From NCBI GenBank assembly GCA_947165305.1, contig CAMUZW010000007.1:1-35415 (forward strand): a stretch of DNA of 35,415 nt, written 5' to 3'. The notes under the pieces are model-generated. The model was not told the DNA's origin, did not search any database, and saw only the letters and a list, made by a program, of their open reading frames with translations. Shown here in pieces: positions 8,536 through 16,932 of the stretch (positions within the stretch are counted from its first letter, which is position 1; each line of letters starts with the position of its first letter). Origin of the DNA: an uncultured Bacteroidales bacterium (GTDB taxonomy: Bacteria > Bacteroidota > Bacteroidia > Bacteroidales > UBA932). A program made the translations under genes and the position numbers.

Positions 8536-10661
8536 TACTGATTCTGATAAGAGCCCGGCCACCAGCCCTCCGCTCCTCTCGGCGTGCCTGCAGCGTCCGT
8601 ATTGAATACCCCGGCTTCCACAAGCCAGTTGTAGAAGTCTTCACCGTAGTGGTTGCTTCCATCGGGGACGTAGGCTTTGAGTGCGGCTTCAACCTCTGCG
8701 GCCGTAGCTGTCTGGAAGCCTTCCAGGGATGCCGGACCGCTCCAGGGCAGCAACCCGTTCTCGGAGAGTGCAATCGTGCTTCCGAATATGGAAGTGGCCG
8801 TGACGCCGGATATGTCGGTCGCGGTGCCGGTCCCCTTGAAGGTGACTGTAGGCGTCTTCGACAGGACATTGTGCCCGTAGGTGGTGACAATGGTATTTGC
8901 ACCTGAAGCGACGGCCTTGGCAATGGAACTGCCCTCGTCAACGACGATGAGGTTGTTGACGATCATATTCAATTTCTCATCCTTCTTGTAGAATCCGGCG
9001 AATCCGTTGGTGGTTCCAACCTTTGCGGCTGCCATCGTGCAGTTGGCCAGGAGCATCGGGACATTTGCGCGGATACTTCCGTTTGAGGCGGCATTGTTTC
9101 CCATAGGGTTGACCATCGTGCAGTTGTAGATCAGCAATGCATCACCTGCCGATGAGAAGATATCCGGCCCGTTGGTGGCGCAGGCATTTTCGTCAAAAGT
9201 GCAGTTGGCAATGAAAAGGGTGTTGCCCGTCTTTTTCTGGAGGATGGCGCCGCCGTTTCCGATCTTGTCGGGGTTATTGCCCCTGAACAGGCAGTTCAGG
9301 ATCCGCGTGATTCCTGCAGAATAGATGGCGATGGCACCACCTCCGGTTTTGGCGGTCTTGTTCCCGATGAAGGAGCAGTAGGAGATGTTGGCCGCTGATG
9401 TCCCGCCGAGATAGATGGCGCCGCCAGTCTGCTCATTGGTGGCGGAAGTCGTCGCATTCCCCGAGAAGATGCAGTGCTGGATGTCAAAGTGTCCGGCCGT
9501 CAGGTTGAGCGCTCCGCCGGCGCCGTTATGTTTCGCATCGGCGAAAGTGATTCCTTTCAGGGTCAGGTTGACATTGGATGAAGCGCAGGCGAGGATACAT
9601 TCATCTGCCGCACTGGTCTTGAAGATGGTCTTCCCTTCGACACCGGAAACGAAAAGTATCGTCGGTGTGTCATATTTGACGGAGATGGCGCTTCCTTCTG
9701 CTCCGGCAAGGTCATATTCCCCTTCACCGACGAAGATGGTATGACCGTGGAGGGCTGCCCCCTGGGCAGGATCGGACAGATAGGTGATGAGCTGTGCCTG
9801 GTCGCCGGCATTCTCCCAGGATGTTCCGTCCTTGGTCCCGCTGCCGGTGACAGTAATGTAAAAGTTCCCCAGCGCTTCCATATGGCCGTTTACCGGGGTG
9901 TCGATGCAAAGGACGTTTCCGGCCGGGATCGTGGCGGGCTTGTCAGAGGTTGCCTCCCCTTTCCAGAGATTGTTGTCTCCCAGTTTGAAGTAGAGGCCCG
10001 GCAGGCTGACGCCCGGGAGTGTCGCCAGGAAATAGGTCCCGCTTCCGTCAAGGTTGACCTCAATCTCGGGCTGGGTCCCTTCGGTAGTAAAATCGGAGCA
10101 TCCGGCATCCGTGGAAATGGATCCGACGATGTTCATTTTATCATCTGTCGAGGAGAAGATGGCGCGGGTGAGGGTCTCATCATCTATGGTAAACCGGATC
10201 ATACCGACGGCGCTCTTGAAGCGGCCGAAATTCTTTTCCTCCCAGGTCGTATGGGAGGCGATGACCGCACAGTCCTCGAACTTCCCCGTCTGGCTGGCGG
10301 GGAGATGCAGGGTCAGCCTTCCGTCCGCTTCCACCTTTGCGGTGATGGTGGAAGGATAGACGGCGTAATATTCGTCGGCTTCTTCAACCGTTGCCTTGAA
10401 AAGCACTTTGCCATCCACGATCTGGGCGGGGACGATACAACTGCCGCCCTCCCACAGGATCGAAACCAGGTCGCCTTCGTTCCAGGTGACATTCCAGTCT
10501 TCGCCGAGCGTCGTCCGGGTGACAATGTCAGTGTCGGCGGAGAAGGTGACCTCCACGCCTTTCTGCGCAGGCTCGGGGTCCTTGCTGTCCTGTTCTACTT
10601 TTGCACAGGATGCTGCGGCCAGGAGGACCGCCAGCAGAATGATATATCTTTTCATATTCAT
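8535..10661 (-). CDS. Fimbrillin-like lipoprotein with right-handed parallel beta-helix
   Basis: This 708-residue protein has a lipoprotein signal (LLAAASC, Cys19) followed by a fimbrillin-like N-terminal region (about 35-275, with TWNEGDLVSILW). From about 285 a parallel beta-helix resembles pectate-lyase-like and polymorphic outer-membrane-type repeats: GGALNLTAGHFDIQHC, GGAIYLGGTSAANISYC, GGAIAIYSAGITRILNC and similar CxFxxN rungs. The end GTPRGAEGWWPGSYQ is a frequent closing motif of Bacteroidota beta-helix lipoproteins. I see no convincing lyase active site, so glycan binding is as likely as cleavage. M1 forms TAATG with the upstream stop; M3, 6 nt further in, is a plausible alternative start. 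Its place after the two BACON lipoproteins suits a surface glycan-binding role, which is inferred. Confidence 0.8.
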   Translation of the reverse strand: MNMKRYIILLAVLLAAASCAKVEQDSKDPEPAQKGVEVTFSADTDIVTRTTLGEDWNVTWNEGDLVSILWEGGSCIVPAQIVDGKVLFKATVEEADEYYAVYPSTITAKVEADGRLTLHLPASQTGKFEDCAVIASHTTWEEKNFGRFKSAVGMIRFTIDDETLTRAIFSSTDDKMNIVGSISTDAGCSDFTTEGTQPEIEVNLDGSGTYFLATLPGVSLPGLYFKLGDNNLWKGEATSDKPATIPAGNVLCIDTPVNGHMEALGNFYITVTGSGTKDGTSWENAGDQAQLITYLSDPAQGAALHGHTIFVGEGEYDLAGAEGSAISVKYDTPTILFVSGVEGKTIFKTSAADECILACASSNVNLTLKGITFADAKHNGAGGALNLTAGHFDIQHCIFSGNATTSATNEQTGGAIYLGGTSAANISYCSFIGNKTAKTGGGAIAIYSAGITRILNCLFRGNNPDKIGNGGAILQKKTGNTLFIANCTFDENACATNGPDIFSSAGDALLIYNCTMVNPMGNNAASNGSIRANVPMLLANCTMAAAKVGTTNGFAGFYKKDEKLNMIVNNLIVVDEGSSIAKAVASGANTIVTTYGHNVLSKTPTVTFKGTGTATDISGVTATSIFGSTIALSENGLLPWSGPASLEGFQTATAAEVEAALKAYVPDGSNHYGEDFYNWLVEAGVFNTDAAGTPRGAEGWWPGSYQNQ

Positions 10662-13027
10662 TACCAGTTGTATTCAATGGGATTCATAGGATCGATGCCG
10701 CTGTCTCCGTCGAAGGGTGTTGCCGGCGGTTCTACGGTGTTGTAGCGGATTCCGATGTAGTTCCAAGCCGTCGGGAAAGACCCCGAGGCAGGATAGACGA
10801 TGGAGGGATCCAGATATGAGACGTTGGAACCCGTCTGCAGTCCTGCATCCGGTATGATCCGGAGATAAACCTTCGGCTGTCCGAGCAGGGTATAGGCCGG
10901 CAGCGGGACATTGACCGGCTTGTAGCCGGCCGTCTGCCACGGTTGTGTAATCGGACTGGTCTGGCAGACCTCCGGCAGACTGTATCTGGCAACGGGGGTC
11001 CAGCTTTCTCCGTTCAGGGAATACTCAACCCTCCAGAAGCGAGGCCCCTGCAGATAGGTTGCGACACCGTTGACGCTCTGGGTCGACGGATAGAAATAGT
11101 TCATGGAGGAGATCTGAAGGCTCATCCTGGAACTGGAGATTCCCTCAGTCGAGAAGACCAGCATCGTGTACATCGGTTCGCCTCCCCTTACCGTCAGGTT
11201 GGTGGCCCAGGCCGAACCGGCGTCTGTCGGGATTTCACCATATCCTTTCTCATTGATTGCCCCGGCGTATTCACTGTTGTATCCGCTCCATCCCGGGCTC
11301 ATCCAGTCGGATCCGTCCGCGAGGATGACGCCGACACCGCTCTCGTGGCCGATATGGCTGTTTCCGGCAGGACCGAGGTAAGAGTAGTCGCGGTACTTGA
11401 TGATCGGCAGCTTGCCGGCACGACCGTCCGTGTAGGAGTCGGGGTAGACATAACTGTACTCGAAGTAGGCGTTTTCGTCACCGTCCGTGGCGTAGTACTT
11501 CTCGAGGTTCTTGTCCTTGATGTAGCGCCATTCGGCGATGATGCCGGAGAATGTCGATTCGGTCATCGTCTGCGCCATCCCGAAATCTTCCTTGCAGGTA
11601 TGGCGGAGCTGGTAGCGTCCGATGTTGCCCCAGGTGTCGGAGTCGGTGGAAGCGTTGTCCTGGTAGCTGAACCGCGGGTACAGTTCGTGGACGACGACAC
11701 CGCTCATATTGCCGCTTCCTTCCGGCAGACGGGAACCGTCGCGACGGTAAGGGCAGGTGGTGTTGGTGTACAGGTACATCGATCCGCCGCAGATGTCGTG
11801 GAGGAGGATGCCGAATTTATTGACCTTGTCGGCGCCTGTTTCCTTGGTGAATTGCTCGCTGATCGGAGTGAGGGGGCCCTTGCGGACTGGGAATTCACAG
11901 TCCTTGATGGTGACATAGGTGAAGATGTCTTCATCCGTCAGGCCGCCGATGTATTTCTCCTTGAGCGGAAGGCCTTCACGGCCGAGCGGCTTGCTGGACA
12001 GGGCCATATTCCCCTTGAATCCGGTTACATAGTAGTAGACCGGATCCACGGAGGCGTCAATGACGGCAGCGCGGAAGATCTTGGTTCCGCGCATTCCGAG
12101 CTTGACCTTGTCTCCCTGCTTGAAGATGTTGTCGGCTGCGGTCTTGGCATCAATCCGGATGCCCATGGAGCCGTCCGTCGCTTCCAGGTAAATGGTCCTG
12201 AGACAGCCCTCGTAGTCGATGACCGTCACACCGGTCTGGGGGTTGTCACCGCAGTTGCCGTTCTCCTTGTCGCTGACGACGATGCCTTCGATGGTAATGT
12301 CTTCCTCGATGTCCGTACCTTCCTCGGTTGCCAGCGCACAGAAATCCTGCAGGCTGTATTCGTTGCCGGCAGTATCTCCGCTGGAGAGCTGGCTGATCAT
12401 CAGCGGGACGCTAATGACTTCCCCGAAGGCGTCGGTGTGAGTTACAGTAATGCTGCCGCGGCGGATGCTGCTTCCGGGGTTGGCTTTAAATGAGAAGGTC
12501 AATTTCGAATCCTTGACGGAGACGTCGTTGATCCAGGCCTCATTGCCGTCGTTGTCCCACTTGAGGACCAGTTCCTGATCTTGCAGGTTGGTCTCGAGCG
12601 AGACGGTTTCCGTTCCGGGAGCAGAGCCTTTGACGGTGATGACGTTGTTCTCTGCGGAAAGAACGGGGGAAACCGTGCCTTTCTGCCGGACCGTCAGGGT
12701 GTCATAGTGATGGGTCTCATCGATTCCGATGACGACTTTCGCCAGGCGGGGGAGGGATGTATTGGCCGTATAGGTCATCTGGAATCCCTCCTTGCCGGCC
12801 GGAGCCGATTCCGGGACGGTCAGCCAGCCGGCTTCCGTCCGGACCGTATAGTCCCGGGTGGCGATGACGGCAATATGAACTTCTCCCTTTTCGGCCTCGA
12901 GATCGCACACCTTTTCGGGGTATCCGAGTCCGGACCCTTCATTGATGGTGCGCTCGTTGATATCTTTTGAACAGGCGATGGCCGCTATCATAGCGGCGCA
13001 AAGCCCTATATTCCGTAAAATTTGCAT
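10661..13027 (-). CDS. BACON / DUF5689-like surface lipoprotein
   Basis: The track start (13198) lies far inside the upstream gene. M58 at 13027 gives a lipoprotein signal (MQILRNIGLCAAMIAAIAC, Cys19, followed by SKD) two bases after the previous stop, so I take 788 residues. Residues about 30-117 and 120-214 look like two BACON modules, all-beta carbohydrate-associated domains (GWLTVPESAPAGKEG, RQKG ends). From about 224 comes a DUF5689-like OB-type domain (EYSLQDFCALA, ITIEGIVVSDKENGN). The C-terminal third has the pattern RVEYSLNGESWTPVARY and VPLPAYTLLGQPKVYLRI, seen in discoidin/jelly-roll-like ends of such lipoproteins. No catalytic motif is apparent. It probably binds the locus substrate at the surface beside SusD. 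Domain boundaries are approximate. Confidence 0.8.
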   Translation of the reverse strand: MQILRNIGLCAAMIAAIACSKDINERTINEGSGLGYPEKVCDLEAEKGEVHIAVIATRDYTVRTEAGWLTVPESAPAGKEGFQMTYTANTSLPRLAKVVIGIDETHHYDTLTVRQKGTVSPVLSAENNVITVKGSAPGTETVSLETNLQDQELVLKWDNDGNEAWINDVSVKDSKLTFSFKANPGSSIRRGSITVTHTDAFGEVISVPLMISQLSSGDTAGNEYSLQDFCALATEEGTDIEEDITIEGIVVSDKENGNCGDNPQTGVTVIDYEGCLRTIYLEATDGSMGIRIDAKTAADNIFKQGDKVKLGMRGTKIFRAAVIDASVDPVYYYVTGFKGNMALSSKPLGREGLPLKEKYIGGLTDEDIFTYVTIKDCEFPVRKGPLTPISEQFTKETGADKVNKFGILLHDICGGSMYLYTNTTCPYRRDGSRLPEGSGNMSGVVVHELYPRFSYQDNASTDSDTWGNIGRYQLRHTCKEDFGMAQTMTESTFSGIIAEWRYIKDKNLEKYYATDGDENAYFEYSYVYPDSYTDGRAGKLPIIKYRDYSYLGPAGNSHIGHESGVGVILADGSDWMSPGWSGYNSEYAGAINEKGYGEIPTDAGSAWATNLTVRGGEPMYTMLVFSTEGISSSRMSLQISSMNYFYPSTQSVNGVATYLQGPRFWRVEYSLNGESWTPVARYSLPEVCQTSPITQPWQTAGYKPVNVPLPAYTLLGQPKVYLRIIPDAGLQTGSNVSYLDPSIVYPASGSFPTAWNYIGIRYNTVEPPATPFDGDSGIDPMNPIEYNW

Positions 13028-13029
13028 AA

Positions 13030-15372
13030 TTATTGAACTTTTACGCATCTTACATTTCCTGCCCATCTTCTCTGGGGATAGTTTATGTTGATCTCGCCGG
13101 TGTTGACATTGGTCCTGTACCACAGACGGTAAGATCCTTGATAATCTACATTTTCCTGCGGAGTGGCAGACCAGATCCAGCCGTCGCCCATATTGCACAT
13201 CTCACTGGCAGTCGAGGCCAGGCGGCGGTAGACACCACCCGGCGCGAACAGCATAGATTTTCCGTCGTCATCCGTGATGGAAATGCCGACCAGTTCGACA
13301 AAGGTGGATCCCGAAAGCCGTTTGGCAACGATGCTCAGCACATCGTTCCCGGCAACGGTCCAGCCGTTCGGGCACGGGTTGCCGTCGGCGGTAGGGGATG
13401 CCCAGAGGTCGTTGTCCTGAGGGTCCCTCCAGTCCTGTCTTCCGCTGTTGGCGCTTCCCCAGTAGTAGGTCGTCGGATTGGCGTGCGCTACTTCCGGTGC
13501 GACGCCGTACTGGGCGGTTACAAAGCGGATGGAGTTCGGATAAACCTTCTTATGATTGGCGTTGCCGGTGGACCTCGTCTCATCGGTGGGAGGGAAGGGA
13601 TCCTTTCGGCCCCACTGGTAGTGCATGCCGATCGAGGCGTTGGAGTGGTCATCGGCTTCGGCCTCGATGGCCCCGAGGTTGCGGTCCATCAGGTAGAAGG
13701 CCCCGAATCTGCGTGACTCGACCGGCTGGGCAGGCGCCCAGATCAGGTAGCTCCAGCGGATGACTCCGTCCTGATTCATCACGGCGATATGCGCGTCGCC
13801 GGGGTGTTCCGCTTCTTTGCGGAAATAGAGTTTCCCGGCCTTGGCATCAATGGCCAGATACGTCAGGACATTCGGCTCGGTCTGCCAGAGATATCCGCAG
13901 CGGACGATATCGTCGGCCGGGACGGTCCCGTCCGGACGGCGGATATCGATGCTGTACATCTTTTCGGCCAAATCCTCGACCAGATAGCAGTTGGCCCATT
14001 TCTGCCCGGCGGACAGGTCTTCCGCACCGGTCGGCAGGGTCAGGGAGATCTCCTCGAGGGGAACGATTTCGTGCACACGGCCCACCGTGGTGCTCTCGGC
14101 CGTGATGGCTCCGCTCCATTCCGTCGAAGATGCATGGACGGTCAGGCGGTCAATGTCATTGGCCGGGATGGTCAGGTAAAGTTCTGTCGGCAGGCTGACG
14201 CCTTCTTCAGGAAGCAGGACCTTGATTTCCAGGGAGCTGCTTGACAGCGGGGTGTAAACGGGGCGCTCAGCACTCATATCAATGCTTCCGTCTCCCGCGA
14301 GCGGGATGCCGGAGGAGATGCTCAGGGTCTGCAACGTGCCGGTCCCGGCAATCTTGACGCGAAGAATCGAGCAGGCGCTGTTGAACTGAATGTTCTCTCC
14401 TTCTTTGTTGCCTACGAGGACCATCAGGTCAGAGGATTTTGACAGGGAAGTCTTGAACTCCTGTTCGTCGGGCAGGGTGATATAGACCTTTCCGTTGCTC
14501 CATCGGGAGACGTAATCTTCGGGATAGACACCGCCGAGGATACCGCTCTTGACGGCATCTCCGTTCACAAGCAGGGTGGCCGATTCTGACGAGAGATCTC
14601 CGATCGATGCGGAGATGGTCGAACTGCCGTCAGCGTCGAGCAGGACAAACTGGTCATCTTCCAAGAACTGGATACCGGTCCCGTCAATAGGGGAGACACG
14701 CGCTTCGAGTTCAATGGGGTCGCTGACGGACTGGTTGACTTTGAAGCTGGCCTTGACAGGGGTGTCCCAGCGTGCCAGCGGGAAAGAAATCTGGACTTCG
14801 GCGCTGCGAGGGGCTCCTGTGTTGTTCTCGTCAACCCGGAAAGATACCCGCTTGGGGGAGACTTCGATATCGTGGATCCACGGTTCTTCGTCTTCGCTGG
14901 CATAGATGACGGTGTCAATGGCACCGGAGACGGTGTCTTCATCAAGGTTCGTTCCTGACATAATCCTTGCCTTGGCCGCCGATCTGAGGACGTCGACGGA
15001 TTCCTTGACAAAACTGTAGTTGCCGGCATCCGTGGTTCCCTTTTCCTGAGAGATATAAAGTTCTCTGCTCCCGTGGCTGTTGGAAACATACAGCGTGACG
15101 CCGCGGGATACTCCTGGATTCAGGTCGGTGGTGACCTTCAGTTCGGCATTTCCTTCTCCGGAAGTGGCTGAAAGCGTGACCCAGTCAACATTCTTTCCCA
15201 GTTCTGCCTTCCAGGGGCCGTCACTGTATACAAGGACATAGTAGGTGTCGCCCGAGTTCTTGAATCTCATTTCAGCACGGCTGAGGGCGAGGGGAAGGTC
15301 GAGTTCGTAGCGCTGCGTACACGCAGTCACTGCAAGCAGCATAATGGCTGCCCAATAAATAATCCTTTTCAT
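13030..15372 (-). CDS. BACON / fimbrillin-like / FISUMP-type lipoprotein
   Basis: M15 of the track ORF, at 15372, gives MKRIIYWAAIMLLAVTAC (Cys18) one base after the susD stop; I use it (780 residues). The N-terminal 30-215 shows BACON-like beta modules (VDWVTLSATSGEGNAE, ISQEKG). Residues about 225-440 resemble a fimbrillin-like fold (CSILRVKIAGTGTLQTLSIS, GIPLAGDGSIDMS). The C-terminal 445-780 has the hallmarks of the Fibrobacter succinogenes major paralogous domain: WANCYLVED, YLMDRNLGA, MHYQWGRKDPFPP, NPCPNGWTV and a closing NVRCVKVQ. Such proteins are surface lipoproteins of Bacteroidota without known catalysis. Lying directly after susD, this is the position where a surface glycan-binding protein (SusE/F-like in role) is usually encoded. 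The ligand is unknown. Confidence 0.8.
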   Translation of the reverse strand: MKRIIYWAAIMLLAVTACTQRYELDLPLALSRAEMRFKNSGDTYYVLVYSDGPWKAELGKNVDWVTLSATSGEGNAELKVTTDLNPGVSRGVTLYVSNSHGSRELYISQEKGTTDAGNYSFVKESVDVLRSAAKARIMSGTNLDEDTVSGAIDTVIYASEDEEPWIHDIEVSPKRVSFRVDENNTGAPRSAEVQISFPLARWDTPVKASFKVNQSVSDPIELEARVSPIDGTGIQFLEDDQFVLLDADGSSTISASIGDLSSESATLLVNGDAVKSGILGGVYPEDYVSRWSNGKVYITLPDEQEFKTSLSKSSDLMVLVGNKEGENIQFNSACSILRVKIAGTGTLQTLSISSGIPLAGDGSIDMSAERPVYTPLSSSSLEIKVLLPEEGVSLPTELYLTIPANDIDRLTVHASSTEWSGAITAESTTVGRVHEIVPLEEISLTLPTGAEDLSAGQKWANCYLVEDLAEKMYSIDIRRPDGTVPADDIVRCGYLWQTEPNVLTYLAIDAKAGKLYFRKEAEHPGDAHIAVMNQDGVIRWSYLIWAPAQPVESRRFGAFYLMDRNLGAIEAEADDHSNASIGMHYQWGRKDPFPPTDETRSTGNANHKKVYPNSIRFVTAQYGVAPEVAHANPTTYYWGSANSGRQDWRDPQDNDLWASPTADGNPCPNGWTVAGNDVLSIVAKRLSGSTFVELVGISITDDDGKSMLFAPGGVYRRLASTASEMCNMGDGWIWSATPQENVDYQGSYRLWYRTNVNTGEININYPQRRWAGNVRCVKVQ

Positions 15373-15373
15373 A

Positions 15374-16927
15374 TTACAAGCCGTACGCATTATATTCTTT
15401 GTTGTCAAGTGCATACCCGGAGTTCACGACCTGCTCGGCGGGAATGGGAAGATACCTGTGGCAGCGCTGTGCATAGGTGGGGATTCCTCTTTTGTCCATC
15501 TCCGGCTCCCAGTACTCCTTGATGGCATCGTACCAGATGCCCCAGCGGACGAGGTCGAATTTGCGCTGGAACTCGCCGAAGAGTTCGCGGGCCCTTTCGT
15601 CGCGTACTTCTTGTCTGGCCCTGTTCCAGTTGCTGACCGAATAAGGAGACAGCGCAGCACGGGTACGGACCTGATTGAGGTACTTTTCAAAGGCTTCTTT
15701 ATCCTGTTTCTCGCAATAGCATTCCGCAAGCATCAGGAGGACGTCCGCATAGCGGAATATGGGGTAGTTGTTGGAGTCGGCAGTAGTGCTCATCTCCGGA
15801 CACCAGAACTTGGGTCCCATCCAGGGATCCGTGATGCCGGTATTGAAGGGTTTGCCATCGTAGCGTCGGCCCTGGTTGATGTCCACGCGGAGATCTTTTC
15901 CGTCATCAGGCTGAAGGGCAGCGTGGAAGTAAGAGGTGGGCCGATTGCAGGTTCCTACTTTGGCGGTGGTCCCCAGGAAGGGGATAGAAAGGCCGTCGTA
16001 TGTCTTTGTTCCGGAGGTGTAGGGGGGCATACAGTTCTGGGCCAGGTTGCCGGCGTAGGACAGGGTCCCTTCCGTGTAGGTGTGCCGGATCTCGAAGATT
16101 CTCTCCGGAGTGTCCTTCACGCTGAACAGCAGGTCACTCAGCGGGTATTGGGATAGGTCGCCATAGACGGGGACCAGTCTTTCCAAAGCATCGATGGCCA
16201 CCTGATACCAGTCGGTGTCGCCGGATGTGTCGGTGCCTGCATTCCACAGGGCCATCTTGCCGATGAGCGTCATGCCCATCGCCCAGCCGGCGCGGCCTTT
16301 TTCCACGCCGTCATAAGTACGGGTCTGCTTGAGGGGACCCGTATAGGAATCGCCATTGTAGCTGTAGCAGTCCTGGAGTTCCTTGATCAGATCGGCGCGG
16401 ATTCTAACGGCGCTCATCCTTCCGAGATGGGCGGCACGCTCCATCGTCGCCTGATCCACTACGTCATCCGTATAGAAAGGGACATCGCCGAAGACGGAAG
16501 TCAGCAGATAATACCAGAATGCGCGCATCGTCTTTGCTTCGGCGACCAGGGCCAGCCGGGTCTCGTCGGGAATGGTCGTAGAGGCTTCAATGCCGGCAAT
16601 GGCGGCGTTGCAGTACATCACGGCCTTGTACCCCGTGCTCCATATCCTCTTGGAAACGCTGCATTGGGAGGGATTGATGTCCATAATGGCGTTGACATCA
16701 GACACGGACGGGACATATACGAGGTCTGTCGTTCCTTCGACGTGGGTGAAGAACGCGGTGACATATACTGTCCTGAGCCCCTCGTAGCACGAGTTGACGG
16801 CAGAGATACATTGGGCTTCGGTCTTATAGTAGTTGCTCCTGTCGACGAAGGAAGTGGGGTCTTCGTCCAGGAAGTTGCAAGCGGCCAGCACGAGGGCCGC
16901 AAGCGAAAGTATCAATGATTTTTTCAT
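15374..16927 (-). CDS. susD-like: SusD/RagB-family outer-membrane substrate-binding lipoprotein
   Basis: This 517-residue protein has a lipobox (LVLAAC, Cys17) and the typical SusD start CNFLDEDP after it. The helical TPR-like body follows, with the recognisable end region (NQVRTRAAL, VRDERARELFGEFQRKFDLVRWG, HRYLPIPAEQV). SusD proteins cap the SusC transporter and capture oligomeric substrate at the cell surface. It begins 5 nt after susC stops and is followed after one base by a BACON/FISUMP lipoprotein. Length and motifs are normal for the family. The family call is secure; the ligand cannot be predicted from sequence, and the neighbouring EEP and GH97 genes are the only hints. Confidence 0.95.
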   Translation of the reverse strand: MKKSLILSLAALVLAACNFLDEDPTSFVDRSNYYKTEAQCISAVNSCYEGLRTVYVTAFFTHVEGTTDLVYVPSVSDVNAIMDINPSQCSVSKRIWSTGYKAVMYCNAAIAGIEASTTIPDETRLALVAEAKTMRAFWYYLLTSVFGDVPFYTDDVVDQATMERAAHLGRMSAVRIRADLIKELQDCYSYNGDSYTGPLKQTRTYDGVEKGRAGWAMGMTLIGKMALWNAGTDTSGDTDWYQVAIDALERLVPVYGDLSQYPLSDLLFSVKDTPERIFEIRHTYTEGTLSYAGNLAQNCMPPYTSGTKTYDGLSIPFLGTTAKVGTCNRPTSYFHAALQPDDGKDLRVDINQGRRYDGKPFNTGITDPWMGPKFWCPEMSTTADSNNYPIFRYADVLLMLAECYCEKQDKEAFEKYLNQVRTRAALSPYSVSNWNRARQEVRDERARELFGEFQRKFDLVRWGIWYDAIKEYWEPEMDKRGIPTYAQRCHRYLPIPAEQVVNSGYALDNKEYNAYGL

Positions 16928-16932
16928 ACGCC

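Noticed and set aside
7255-8541. 428-codon plus-strand ORF opposite the double-EEP gene
   Set aside because: It is antisense to a gene with two clear EEP domains and has no recognisable motifs.
13028-13198. Track start of the BACON-DUF5689 protein with 57 extra residues
   Set aside because: The extension lies inside the upstream gene, is Arg/His-rich and hides the lipoprotein signal; M58 follows the previous stop by two bases.
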